DNA of 64,000 nucleotides from positions 1 through 64,000 of IMG/VR virus record IMGVR_UViG_3300034102_000864, one strand, 5' to 3'. Below, piece after piece: positions 36,964 through 44,265 of this stretch. The position numbers and the translations under genes are program-made. Every line of letters begins with the position of its first letter. Position 1 is the stretch's first letter. Under the pieces are notes generated by a model. The model was not told where the DNA came from. It made no database searches and saw nothing but the letters and a program-made list of their open reading frames with translations. The stretch comes from a virus.

Positions 36964-37168
36964 CCTAAATAAAAAAGAAGACCACAGAAATCGTGGTATT
37001 GAACTCATTCTTTATGGGGGTAAAAGAAAGCAAACTCAACCATTTCACATCATTTTTGAGAAGATAGTTTGCTTTCTAAATCGGGAAGTCACTATCTATT
37101 TCGAATTTTCCTTTAAGTCAAGGAAGAAAAAAGTAGTTTCCCGAGGTAAAAGAAATGTTAGCAGTTAG
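36917..37168 (+). CDS. Small basic conserved-type protein (83 aa) with probable TTG start
   Basis: Starts at TTG 36917 inside the glutaredoxin gene, with AGGAGG a few bases upstream (36906-36911), an excellent SD for a rare start. The N-terminal 15 residues are low complexity. The core (NKKEDHRNRGIELILYGGKRKQ) is Lys/Arg-rich, and the C-terminal part holds aromatic/beta-like segments. It overlaps both neighbours, typical of compact phage operons. Function unknown; similar small ORFs are seen next to glutaredoxin in cyanophages. Confidence 0.6.
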   Translation: MTQSNSSRNNKSSNPDLNKKEDHRNRGIELILYGGKRKQTQPFHIIFEKIVCFLNREVTIYFEFSFKSRKKKVVSRGKRNVSS

Positions 37169-37385
37169 TTTAGTATTTGGTTCCTTTCTAACAGTATTGT
37201 TTCTTATAGTGGGAGTAATGGTAGGTTGGGTAGCAAGAGAATATATGATGAACTATCGGGAAATTCCAAGACCTCACCCCGAAATGTTTGATAATCAGGG
37301 AAACTTGATTCCAGATGAGGTGATCGCATTTAATTTTGAGAACTATCATGACTACGACGACACAGAAGAAGACAACGACGACTAA
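37155..37385 (+). CDS. Small membrane protein with acidic tail (76 aa)
   Basis: One N-terminal transmembrane helix (residues 4-26, VSLVFGSFLTVLFLIVGVMVGWV), a short positively charged stop (AREYMMNYREIPRP), then an acidic C-terminal tail ending DDTEEDNDD. SD GAGG lies upstream. Topology suggests an N-out or N-in single-pass inner-membrane protein. The gene overlaps those on both sides. Function not recognised. Confidence 0.75.
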   Translation: MLAVSLVFGSFLTVLFLIVGVMVGWVAREYMMNYREIPRPHPEMFDNQGNLIPDEVIAFNFENYHDYDDTEEDNDD

Positions 37386-37956
37386 AACAACTAAACCAAA
37401 GGTAGTTAAAGAAACTCCTATTGTGGAACTTCCTAACAATCCTCTTGCTTTTGAAGTCTTTGATTTAATTTCTAAGCAAAGATCTAACCAAAAGAAGGTA
37501 GAACTGTTGCAAAAGTATAATCATGATTCAATACGGGCTCTTTTGATTTGGAACTTTGATGAATCAGTAATTACAATGCTTCCTGATGGGCCAGTTCCTT
37601 ATTCGAGTTATGGTGATCAAACTGTAAATAGTGGAACTCTTTCTAATAAACTTACGGAAGAAATTCGAGCTATGTATGAGACTGGTTCATTCTCTTTAGG
37701 TGTATCGGATGTTCAAGGAAGAACAACAATTCGTAAAGAGTATAAACATTTTTATCATTTTATTAAGGGCGGTAATGATGCTATAAGCTCCATTCGTCGT
37801 GAGACAATGTTTATCAATCTTTTGCAGGGACTTCACCCACTTGAAGCAGAAATTATTTGTTTCGTTAAAGATAAAAAACTTCAAGAAAAATATAAAATTA
37901 GCAAAGAAATTGTATCTGAAGCTTTTCCTCAGATTACTTGGGGAGGACGTTCGTGA
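37348..37956 (+). CDS. DUF6433-like conserved phage protein (202 aa)
   Basis: I prefer ATG 37348 over the upstream TTG. The first 25 residues are a Thr/Lys-rich disordered leader (MTTTTQKKTTTTKTTKPK), then a helical domain (LAFEVFDLISKQRSNQKKVELLQKYNHDS, IRALLIWNFDESVITMLP) followed by INLLQGLHPLEAEIICFVKDKKLQEKY. This resembles the DUF6433 family found near replication genes in T4-like phages; the function is unknown. The stop overlaps the next start (GTGA at 37953). Confidence 0.7.
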   Translation: MTTTTQKKTTTTKTTKPKVVKETPIVELPNNPLAFEVFDLISKQRSNQKKVELLQKYNHDSIRALLIWNFDESVITMLPDGPVPYSSYGDQTVNSGTLSNKLTEEIRAMYETGSFSLGVSDVQGRTTIRKEYKHFYHFIKGGNDAISSIRRETMFINLLQGLHPLEAEIICFVKDKKLQEKYKISKEIVSEAFPQITWGGRS

Positions 37957-38291
37957 ACCAAGTTATTAATAAAACTACGGAAAAGCATATGGACCATTGG
38001 ACATCAGCAGAAAAGGAAACCTGTAAGTCACGATACGGTTGTGACATTTTGATTGAAAATTGTTCGTATGCTGATGTCTGTACTAAAGAAGCACCGAATG
38101 ATGCACATATCATTAAATATATGGTCGATGATAAACTTTGCTTTGATTTAACAAGGGGAACTAAAATTCGTTTATTCGATATGTATTGGGATAAGTTTCG
38201 TGAAAATTTAAAGTCAATTGATTGGGGATACGGCAAATACAATCCAAAGACCTGGGGTTACCAGGCACCTAAAACCAAAAAGCGGAAGTGA
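37953..38291 (+). CDS. Cys-containing conserved-type phage protein (112 aa)
   Basis: GTG 37953 is favoured: GGAGGACG precedes it and it overlaps the upstream stop as GTGA. It contains five Cys in the first 55 residues (ETCKSRYGCDILIENCSYADVC), spaced like a possible metal site but not matching a named finger. The C-terminus is basic (WGYQAPKTKKRK). Not recognised beyond being of the small-ORF type common in cyanophages. Confidence 0.65.
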   Translation: MNQVINKTTEKHMDHWTSAEKETCKSRYGCDILIENCSYADVCTKEAPNDAHIIKYMVDDKLCFDLTRGTKIRLFDMYWDKFRENLKSIDWGYGKYNPKTWGYQAPKTKKRK

Positions 38292-38310
38292 TTCCCCAGA
38301 TCGGGGGAAA
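38290..38310 (+). other. Hairpin downstream of small-ORF cluster
   Basis: TTCCCC...GGGGAA stem with six-base loop right after the stop at 38291. It is followed by A's rather than T's, so it is not a good terminator on +. It may stabilise transcript ends. Confidence 0.35.
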
Positions 38311-38375
38311 AAATCCCGGCAAAATTTTTGTCTATTAAGATTTTATAAAATTGTAACATTTTATACAATCAATTG

Positions 38376-38405
38376 TTGCTAAATATCCCCGAAAGGGAGT
38401 ATAAT
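38376..38405 (+). promoter_or_regulatory. Sigma70-like promoter (TTGCTA, 18 nt, TATAAT)
   Basis: TTGCTA 38376-38381, 18-nt spacer, TATAAT 38400-38405. CTAAATA overlaps the -35 region (38379-38385), so early and late signals may coincide. Upstream of the 50-aa ORF. Confidence 0.65.
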
Positions 38406-38468
38406 ACTCTCATCGTTCATCTGGAAATCCAGACGGAAGTAAGACAACTCGGAACGGGTCGTTCATCT

Positions 38469-38621
38469 ATGGAGACACTCATTCTTACATGCCTACAAGC
38501 ACAATTGATTGCTGGGAGAGTTAATAAACAAGACATTCCCAGACAATATAAGAATGATTTGATATGGGAGATTAAACAAATTTCTCCAAAAGAGTGTAAA
38601 ATAGACGCAAAAGTTGACTGA
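38469..38621 (+). CDS. Small conserved-type protein (50 aa)
   Basis: ATG 38469 (METLILTCLQAQLIAG) is preferred to the TTG 96 bases upstream, which lies before the -10 box of the promoter. Amphipathic helices and one Cys are visible. The leader between promoter and ATG is about 55 nt. Function unknown. Confidence 0.55.
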   Translation: METLILTCLQAQLIAGRVNKQDIPRQYKNDLIWEIKQISPKECKIDAKVD

Positions 38622-38660
38622 AGGAACGCTACCTAACCTAACAGTAAAGGAGCAAACCTA

Positions 38661-38792
38661 ATGACAACAGCAACCTATCGTGGTGTTAAATACAACGTAG
38701 AAGATCGTAAGATCAATGTTCTTCAATTGATTAAAGAACAAATTGAAAAAGAACAACGTCGTAAAGAAGCACAATTAGCAGCAATTAAATAA
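38661..38792 (+). CDS. DUF4278-like small protein (43 aa)
   Basis: Too short for routine ORF lists but convincing. AAAGGAG SD at 38646-38652 is followed by ATG 38661. The protein MTTATYRGVKYNVEDRK begins with the YRGV.Y motif of cyanobacterial DUF4278 proteins, then has a highly charged helix (KEQIEKEQRRKEAQ). It ends directly before a strong terminator. Function not known. Confidence 0.75.
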   Translation: MTTATYRGVKYNVEDRKINVLQLIKEQIEKEQRRKEAQLAAIK

Positions 38793-38796
38793 TATG

Positions 38797-38825
38797 AAGG
38801 AGGGTTGATTCCCTCCTTTTTTTAT
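38797..38825 (+). terminator. Strong intrinsic terminator whose loop is a -35 box
   Basis: Perfect 8-bp stem AAGGAGGG (38797-38804) / CCCTCCTT (38811-38818), six-base loop TTGATT, then T's. The loop is the -35 hexamer of a likely promoter: 17 bases after it is TAAAAT at 38828-38833. Confidence 0.9.
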
Positions 38826-38833
38826 GCTAAAAT
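38805..38833 (+). promoter_or_regulatory. Promoter-like element nested in terminator
   Basis: TTGATT (38805-38810), 17-nt spacer, TAAAAT (38828-38833). Expected start near 38840, 15 bases upstream of the 51-aa ORF at 38855. Confidence 0.5.
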
Positions 38834-38854
38834 GTCTTGAGAGAATGGTATCTT

Positions 38855-39010
38855 ATGGACACAGATAAACTAAAACTTATTGTCCGTAATTTAGAACTCT
38901 TAGTTGATTCTCTAAAAGCAGAAATATATTCTGATGTTAGGGCATATAATTTTGATGATATCAAACCAAAGGAGTTAGATTACGACGAAATTTTTGAGGA
39001 TTCTGAATGA
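38855..39010 (+). CDS. Small acidic phage protein (51 aa)
   Basis: ATG 38855, frame open to TGA 39010. It is strongly acidic, with a helix (LIVRNLELLVDSLKAEIYSD) followed by FDDIKPKELDYDEIFEDSE. The stop overlaps the next ATG (ATGA), showing operon coupling. Function unknown. Confidence 0.65.
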   Translation: MDTDKLKLIVRNLELLVDSLKAEIYSDVRAYNFDDIKPKELDYDEIFEDSE

Positions 39011-39162
39011 GAAGTAAAAAAGTAATTCAATTAATTAAAGAAGCACTAAAGCAAGACTATTTGTATTCTAGTGAAGAACTTCATTTTATGAGAGAACAAC
39101 TTTCTATGCTACAATTAGAAAAGCAAAATTTAAAAGAATATCGAGGATTTGGAAAGAAATGA
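39007..39162 (+). CDS. Small helical phage protein (51 aa)
   Basis: ATG 39007 overlaps the upstream stop; its own TGA overlaps the ATG of thyX (ATGA at 39159). Almost all helix (KKVIQLIKEALKQDYLYSSEELHFMREQL), Lys/Glu-rich. Function unknown; translationally coupled to thyX. Confidence 0.65.
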   Translation: MRSKKVIQLIKEALKQDYLYSSEELHFMREQLSMLQLEKQNLKEYRGFGKK

Positions 39163-39794
39163 CAGTTAAACTTATTTCGGTAACTCCCGATGCAGAAAAA
39201 ACAATGGCATTTATTGCACGAGTTAGCAATCCTGCGAATCAAGACAACGAAAACTATGCCAAGTTGCTTGCTTATTGCATTAAGCATAATCATTGGTCTG
39301 TTTTTGAACAGTCTTCTATGACTCTTGAGATTGAGACCAATCGTGGCATTGCGGCTCAGATTTTGCGTCATAGGTCCTTTACATATCAGGAATTTTCACA
39401 ACGATATGCAGATACAAATCTGATCACCGAGAATATTCCTATTCCAGAACTTCGCAAGCAAGATACCAAGAATCGTCAGAATTCTACGGATGATCTTGGT
39501 GACTATGTGAAGTTAAAGTTCCAATCAGAAATTGCTGAACTGTTTACCAATGCTAATAACCTCTACAAGAGGATGTTAGAAGCAGGTGTGGCAAAGGAGT
39601 GTGCAAGGTTTGTACTGCCCTTAGCGACTCCCACACGTATCTATATGACCGGTTCTTGCAGGTCATGGATACATTATATCAATCTCCGTTCGGCAAACGG
39701 AACTCAGAAAGAACATATGGACATTGCTCTGGAATGTAAGAAGGTATTCACCGAACAATTTCCAACGGTTGCAGAAGCTCTTGAGTGGATCTAA
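39159..39794 (+). CDS. thyX: Flavin-dependent thymidylate synthase ThyX (211 aa)
   Basis: The diagnostic ThyX motif RHR-x7-S is at R70-H71-R72...S80 (QILRHRSFTYQEFSQRY), and the full length matches the family. It methylates dUMP to dTMP using methylenetetrahydrofolate and FAD/NADPH for phage DNA synthesis. Start ATG overlaps the upstream small ORF by 4 bases. Cyanophages typically use ThyX rather than the T4 Td enzyme, in line with this being a cyanophage. Confidence 0.95.
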   Translation: MTVKLISVTPDAEKTMAFIARVSNPANQDNENYAKLLAYCIKHNHWSVFEQSSMTLEIETNRGIAAQILRHRSFTYQEFSQRYADTNLITENIPIPELRKQDTKNRQNSTDDLGDYVKLKFQSEIAELFTNANNLYKRMLEAGVAKECARFVLPLATPTRIYMTGSCRSWIHYINLRSANGTQKEHMDIALECKKVFTEQFPTVAEALEWI

Positions 39795-39797
39795 ATA
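39791..39797 (+). promoter_or_regulatory. Late promoter core CTAAATA
   Basis: CTAAATA overlaps the stop of thyX, 24 bases upstream of ATG 39821. Confidence 0.5.
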
Positions 39798-39820
39798 AAT
39801 TATCTTGAATTCGTAACTTT

Positions 39821-40069
39821 ATGGCGACTTATCCTGTTATTAACAATATCACTGGTGAACAGAAAGAAGTGGAAATGAGTGTTCACGACTGGGATCAGTG
39901 GAAAAAAGACAATCCAGACTGGGCTCGCGACTGGTCTGATCCATCTACTTGCCCTTCTCCTGGAGAAGTTGGTGAGTGGAGAGATAAACTTGTAAATAAG
40001 CATCCTGGATGGAACGAAGTTCTTTCTAAGGCAAGTAAAGCACCAGGTTCCCGTGTAAAAAAAATCTAA
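39821..40069 (+). CDS. Conserved-type phage protein of unknown function (82 aa)
   Basis: MATYPVINNITGEQKEVEM, then a Trp/Asp-rich segment (VHDWDQWKKDNPDWARDWSDP), then a short basic tail (GSRVKKI). It overlaps the phoH start by one base. ORFs of this type lie next to phoH in T4-like cyanophages, so a conserved core function is likely, but it is not known. Confidence 0.7.
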   Translation: MATYPVINNITGEQKEVEMSVHDWDQWKKDNPDWARDWSDPSTCPSPGEVGEWRDKLVNKHPGWNEVLSKASKAPGSRVKKI

Positions 40070-40827
40070 TGGCAAGAAGAAAAAGAAGTAACGAGATCCA
40101 ACCAATTGGAGTTGGTTTAACTGCAAAACAAATGAAGAGGAGAAAACCTCTCAGTGCTGAATATTTGGTCGATATTGATCCACTGACAGAAAACCAAAAA
40201 CGTCTATTTGAATCTTATGCCGAAGGCAAACATCTTGTTGCCTATGGGTGTGCTGGAACTGGTAAGACCTTTATTTCTCTTTATAATGCCCTACAGGATG
40301 TTCTAGATGAATCAACTCCTTATGAGAAAATTTATCTTGTTCGTTCTCTAGTAGCTACAAGAGAAATTGGTTTTCTTCCTGGAACACACGATGATAAGGC
40401 AGATATTTACCAGATTCCTTATAAGAATATGGTGAAGTATATGTTCCAACTTTCAAGTGATGCTGAATTTGAGATGCTTTATGGTAACTTAAAGTCACAG
40501 GAAACTATCAAGTTTTGGAGCACATCTTTCCTTCGTGGAACAACTCTTGATAATGCAATCATCATTGTGGATGAGTTTCAGAATCTTAATTTCCACGAAC
40601 TAGATTCTATTATTACTCGTGTAGGTGAGAATACAAAAATCTGTTTCTGTGGTGATGCTTCTCAATCAGACTTGCAGAAAACAAATGAGCGCAATGGTAT
40701 TGTGGACTTTATGACAGTCTTGCGTAAAATGCCATCATTTGATATAATTGAATTTGGTGTAGACGATATTGTTCGTTCTGGACTTGTTAAGGAGTACATT
40801 ATTGCTAAAATGGATGCTGGTTTTTAA
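40069..40827 (+). CDS. phoH: PhoH-like P-loop ATPase (252 aa)
   Basis: Walker A GCAGTGKT (residues 60-67), Walker B IIIVDEFQN (VDE 167-169) and the sensor-like FCGDASQSD (193-201) match PhoH. The 50-residue N-terminal leader is basic. It is an ATPase of uncertain role, often called a phosphate-stress gene and widespread in marine phages. Start overlaps the 82-aa ORF stop, and its own stop overlaps the next ATG by one base. Confidence 0.93.
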   Translation: MARRKRSNEIQPIGVGLTAKQMKRRKPLSAEYLVDIDPLTENQKRLFESYAEGKHLVAYGCAGTGKTFISLYNALQDVLDESTPYEKIYLVRSLVATREIGFLPGTHDDKADIYQIPYKNMVKYMFQLSSDAEFEMLYGNLKSQETIKFWSTSFLRGTTLDNAIIIVDEFQNLNFHELDSIITRVGENTKICFCGDASQSDLQKTNERNGIVDFMTVLRKMPSFDIIEFGVDDIVRSGLVKEYIIAKMDAGF

Positions 40828-41507
40828 TGTTTAATCATATTGATATTGAACTCCCTCAGTTGGAGCGTGAAACCATTGATGGTGTAAGGTACTACAAAGT
40901 TCCTGATGAAGAAGAACTTATTCGACTGGTCTCCATCACTTCGGTGACCAGTCATTTTAATAAAGAAATCTTTGTTAACTGGCGTAAAAAAGTTGGTGAA
41001 GAGGAGGCAGATAAAATTACACGACAAGCAACAAGTCGTGGAACGGATATGCACTCTCTTACAGAGCATTACCTTAAAAATCAAAAACTACCAGAAGTTC
41101 AACCTTTATCCGATTTTCTGTTTAAGATTGCAAAAACAGAAATTAATCGTATAAATAATATCTATGCCCTTGAAGGGTCCCTATATAGTAGGCAACTGGG
41201 TATTGCTGGGACAGTTGATTGTATTGCCGAATATAATGGCGAGTTATCAATAATCGACTTTAAGACTTCTAAAAAACCAAAACCACGTGAGTGGATCGAA
41301 CATTATTTCGTTCAGGCAGCAGCATATGCTTGTATGTTTTATGAACTGACTGAAATCCCTGTGAAAAAACTTGTAATTTTAATGGCTTGTGAAAATGGAG
41401 AATGCGTCGTCTATGAAGAATATGATAAAGCAAAATACATCAAACTACTCAGCAAATACATTAGAAAGTTTGTTGGAGATAAACTGGAACTCTATGGAAC
41501 CAAATAA
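40827..41507 (+). CDS. PD-(D/E)XK family nuclease (226 aa)
   Basis: Active-site pattern: GTDMHSLTE (H76, E80), GTVDCIAEYNGELSIIDFKTSKK with D131, D144 and K146, then Q163-x3-Y167. These are the RecB/Cas4/MGME1-type exonuclease motifs. It is likely a single-strand exonuclease in replication or recombination. It lies between phoH and gp33, a common place for it in T4-like cyanophages. gp33 begins inside its last 14 bases. Confidence 0.85.
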   Translation: MFNHIDIELPQLERETIDGVRYYKVPDEEELIRLVSITSVTSHFNKEIFVNWRKKVGEEEADKITRQATSRGTDMHSLTEHYLKNQKLPEVQPLSDFLFKIAKTEINRINNIYALEGSLYSRQLGIAGTVDCIAEYNGELSIIDFKTSKKPKPREWIEHYFVQAAAYACMFYELTEIPVKKLVILMACENGECVVYEEYDKAKYIKLLSKYIRKFVGDKLELYGTK

Positions 41508-41754
41508 AGAACTAGAACAGGCAATAGAAAATAAGTTTTTAACTCCTTCCAAGTTTGCTCTTGAGATTGAAAAGATTGTAGCAGAAGAAAATTTTAACTA
41601 TATTGATGCAATTTGTCACTATTGCGAAATCAATTGTCTTGAGGTAGAATCTGTTACAAAACTCATTTCAAAACCTTTGAAAGAGAAATTAAAGTGGGAC
41701 GCAACCCGTCTTAACTTTATGAAACGAACTTCGAGAGCAAAACTTCCGTTATGA
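41494..41754 (+). CDS. gp33: Late-promoter transcription coactivator gp33 (86 aa)
   Basis: MEPNKELEQAIENKF start, then YIDAICHYCEINCLEVESV and LISKPLKEKLKWDATRLNFMKRTSR: the layout expected for gp33, which bridges host RNA polymerase and the sliding clamp for late transcription. ATG 41494 is chosen because the longer frame upstream is in the nuclease gene. It is followed by gp59 with ATGA overlap, the same 33-59-32 order as T4. The late-promoter motifs throughout this window are consistent with it. Confidence 0.8.
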   Translation: MEPNKELEQAIENKFLTPSKFALEIEKIVAEENFNYIDAICHYCEINCLEVESVTKLISKPLKEKLKWDATRLNFMKRTSRAKLPL

Positions 41755-42341
41755 GTCCCTTTGAGACGTATCAAACTTATCTTTCTATGAAAAGTCATTT
41801 TACTAACAGTAAATATGACTTTTTTAAGTATGGAGGCAAATCGAGAGCAACTGTCACTTCGTTCAATAAACGTAAAGACAAATACTGGTTTGAAAAAAGT
41901 TCAAGGAAATATTCAGATAAAGAAATAGTAGACTTTTTACTAGCAAATTTTGTATCTACAGACAACCCACAAAACTTATGGATTGGAGAAATTATCAATT
42001 CTGGAGAAAGGACTTACGCAGATTGGATGCGGAGACAACAGAGTTTGACTTACTTGTTCAAAGAACAGTCAACGGAATTGTTCTCAGAGAACGAATTAGA
42101 AACTGTGTTCAATTGTTCCAAAGGTCACCCGATAGTTCTCAAAAGGTTTCTAAGCGGGAAATTATCGCCAGAAACATTCGTAATCTACGACAAAATATTT
42201 TCAATCGTCAAAGATTTTGATAAAAAACTTCTGGATCCAGTGTGGGAAACCGTAAGTTTGAAAATCAAGAAGTACAATCCATTTCTAAATATTGATGTAT
42301 TCCAGTACAAGAAGATTTTAAGGGCAATCATAGATGAGTAA
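41751..42341 (+). CDS. gp59: Helicase loader gp59 (196 aa)
   Basis: N-terminal MSPFETYQTYLSMKSHF and SKYDFFKYGGKSRA, plus VLKRFLSGKLSPETFVIYDKI in the C-terminal half, are characteristic of gp59, which loads the gp41 helicase on gp32-coated ssDNA. Length is close to T4 (217 aa). Located between gp33 and the DUF1825-like gene. Overlaps both. Confidence 0.85.
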   Translation: MSPFETYQTYLSMKSHFTNSKYDFFKYGGKSRATVTSFNKRKDKYWFEKSSRKYSDKEIVDFLLANFVSTDNPQNLWIGEIINSGERTYADWMRRQQSLTYLFKEQSTELFSENELETVFNCSKGHPIVLKRFLSGKLSPETFVIYDKIFSIVKDFDKKLLDPVWETVSLKIKKYNPFLNIDVFQYKKILRAIIDE

Positions 42342-42666
42342 CTTTTTTGACTCCGATATTATTCAAGACGAACTGAAAGAAATCAATAAGTTACAAGAGG
42401 AGATTTACGGAAGTATTCTCACTTTTGGTATGATGACCCGTGAAGATAAACTGGAACATATTGAAAAACTACAAGTACTCCTTGAAAAGCAACGTGTAAT
42501 GTACACACGTTTGTCTCTTTCCGATGACCCAGAAGCGGTTGAAATGAAAGAGAATCTTCGTAAATCAGTTGCTTTGATGGGTTTCCCACCAGAGACTGAT
42601 ATGAGTATCTTGTTTAAGAGTATGGACAAAACAATCGAATCTTTAAAGCAGTTTGTTGACCGATGA
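42334..42666 (+). CDS. DUF1825-like protein (110 aa)
   Basis: MSNFFDSDIIQDELKEI and DKLEHIEKLQVLLEKQRVMYTRLSLSDDP, then FPPETDMSILFKSMDKTIESLKQF: helical, resembling the cyanobacterial DUF1825 family. Function unknown; its position just before gp32 suggests a replication or host-interaction role. Start overlaps the end of gp59 by 8 bases. The -35 element of the gp32 promoter lies in its last codons. Confidence 0.65.
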   Translation: MSNFFDSDIIQDELKEINKLQEEIYGSILTFGMMTREDKLEHIEKLQVLLEKQRVMYTRLSLSDDPEAVEMKENLRKSVALMGFPPETDMSILFKSMDKTIESLKQFVDR

Positions 42667-42684
42667 GGTCATTCCTGCTATAAT
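42656..42684 (+). promoter_or_regulatory. Sigma70-type promoter for gp32 (TTGACC, 17 nt, TATAAT)
   Basis: TTGACC 42656-42661, 17-nt spacer, TATAAT 42679-42684. It overlaps the end of the DUF1825-like gene. The leader of about 37 nt to ATG 42728 contains GAGG. It would give gp32 its own strong transcript. Confidence 0.85.
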
Positions 42685-42727
42685 ATCCGAGTAATCCCCC
42701 GAATCCAATTAATCCGAGGTAATCCAA

Positions 42728-43651
42728 ATGTCTTTTGCTGACCTTAAGAAGCAATCTAAACTTGGCAATCTTACTGCCAAATTGGTTAAAGAAGTTGAAA
42801 AAATGAATACAAGCAGCGGTTCTTCTGATGACCGTCTGTGGAAACTGGATGTAGATAAGAGTGGCAATGGTTATGCCGTCATCCGTTTCCTCCCTGCTCC
42901 GAACGGTGAGGACCTTCCGTTCGTGAAACTCTACAGTCACGCATTCCAAGGTCCTGGTGGTTGGTATATTGAGAATTCTCTGACTACTCTCAATCAGAAA
43001 GATCCCGTGTCGGAACTGAACTCTGAACTGTGGAACAATGGTACTGATGCTGGCAAAGAACTGGCACGTAAGCAAAAACGTAAACTGACTTACGTTTCCA
43101 ACATCTACGTTGTGAAGGATCCTGCTAACCCTTCCAACGAAGGTAAGGTCTTCCTGTACAAGTTTGGTAAGAAGATCTTCGACAAACTGACTGCTGCGAT
43201 GCAACCTGAGTTTGAAGATGAAGAAGCAATCGATCCGTTTGACTTCTGGCAAGGTGCCAACTTTAAACTGAAGGCAAAGAACGTTGCTGGTTATCGCAAC
43301 TATGATTCCAGTGAGTTTGCCGCACAAGGTGCTCTGCTGGACGATGATGATGCAATGGAAGCAATCTGGAAGAAGCAATATTCTCTTGCTGAACTGGTTG
43401 CTGCTGATCAGTTCAAGTCTTATGATGAACTGAAGAAGCGTCTTGACTATGTGCTGGGTTCCAAAGGTTCCCGCCGTGTGGATGAAGAAGTTGCTGAAGA
43501 GGAAGAGTATTCCCGTGGTCCTGCGAAAGAATTGACTGAAGATCTTCGCAGTGAACTCAACAATCTTCAACCCACCCGTCGTGCTGTTGCGGTTGAAGAA
43601 GATGAGGATGATGATGCCCTGTCCTACTTTGCCCGTCTTGCCGAAGAGTGA
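42728..43651 (+). CDS. gp32: Single-stranded DNA-binding protein gp32, cysteine-free variant (307 aa)
   Basis: N-terminal basic cooperative region (LKKQSKLGNLTAKLVKEV), OB-fold core (VIRFLPAPNGEDLPFVKLYSHAF, GGWYIENSLTTLNQKDP), and an acidic C-terminal tail ending EEDEDDDALSYFARLAEE, as in T4 gp32. T4 gp32 binds zinc with His-Cys3; this protein has no Cys at all, so the zinc site is missing. Codon use (CTG, CGT, GGT-rich) and higher GC differ from its neighbours, probably reflecting heavy expression or different ancestry. Own consensus promoter upstream. Confidence 0.93.
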   Translation: MSFADLKKQSKLGNLTAKLVKEVEKMNTSSGSSDDRLWKLDVDKSGNGYAVIRFLPAPNGEDLPFVKLYSHAFQGPGGWYIENSLTTLNQKDPVSELNSELWNNGTDAGKELARKQKRKLTYVSNIYVVKDPANPSNEGKVFLYKFGKKIFDKLTAAMQPEFEDEEAIDPFDFWQGANFKLKAKNVAGYRNYDSSEFAAQGALLDDDDAMEAIWKKQYSLAELVAADQFKSYDELKKRLDYVLGSKGSRRVDEEVAEEEEYSRGPAKELTEDLRSELNNLQPTRRAVAVEEDEDDDALSYFARLAEE

Positions 43652-44265
43652 AGTCAGATTACACTATTAACCGTGTAAATAAGTCCGAAGCCGCAGAGTT
43701 ACTTCTGCGGTTTCATTATCTTAAGGACTTTTCAAAAGGTTTTAAATCTGGGTATAACTACGGTCTTTATAAAAATAATGACTTCTGCCCATTGAATATT
43801 GGTGGTATTCAGGGAGTCTGTGTGTTTACAGGACTCCCTGTTCCTGAAATTGCTCAAGGTGCTTTTGGATTAGAAAGAAATGAACAACAAGGACTTTTTG
43901 AACTTTCCAGATTATGCATCCACCCAGACACACAATCTGGCGAACATAATATCACTTCTTGGTTTGTTTCAAGATCGATTAGACAGTTACGGAAGGATAC
44001 TGAAGTTAAAGCAATCATCTCTTACGCTGATAGTGATTTCCATAATGGTACAATCTATCGTGCTTGTAACTTTAAATATTGCGGACTCACAGACCCAAAG
44101 AAAGATTTCTACTATGCAGACGGAACTAAACACTCTAGAGGCAAAATTAAAGGTGCTGCAGGAGAATGGAAAGAACGCTCCCGCAAGCACCGATATGTGA
44201 TGATGTTTGATAAGAGTTTAGAACTCTTATGGCATAGTGATCCTGGTATTTTCAGTTCGGATTAA
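43648..44265 (+). CDS. Mom-like DNA-modification protein (205 aa)
   Basis: GTG 43648 overlaps the gp32 stop (GTGA). RFHYLKDFSKGFKSGYNYGL, GVCVFTGLPVPEIAQGAFG, LFELSRLCIHPDTQSGEHN and SYADSDFHNGTIYRACNFKYCGL match the Mom family, GNAT-fold proteins which in phage Mu convert adenine to a carbamoylmethyl derivative that blocks restriction. The presence next to gp32 suggests a role on replicating phage DNA. Other GNAT-type roles cannot be excluded. The last 39 bases overlap gp53, which is on the opposite strand. Confidence 0.75.
   Translation: MKSDYTINRVNKSEAAELLLRFHYLKDFSKGFKSGYNYGLYKNNDFCPLNIGGIQGVCVFTGLPVPEIAQGAFGLERNEQQGLFELSRLCIHPDTQSGEHNITSWFVSRSIRQLRKDTEVKAIISYADSDFHNGTIYRACNFKYCGLTDPKKDFYYADGTKHSRGKIKGAAGEWKERSRKHRYVMMFDKSLELLWHSDPGIFSSD

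Noticed and set aside
37336-37347. TTG start for the DUF6433-like gene
   Set aside because: ATG 37348 is only four codons downstream and gives a natural N-terminus.
41389-41493. Longer N-terminus of gp33
   Set aside because: The extension lies in the nuclease gene and is low complexity; ATG 41494 yields normal gp33 length.
42614-43570. 318-codon open frame on - antisense to gp32
   Set aside because: Fully covered by gp32, which has a promoter, RBS and family match. The length results from the gp32 codon bias and composition.
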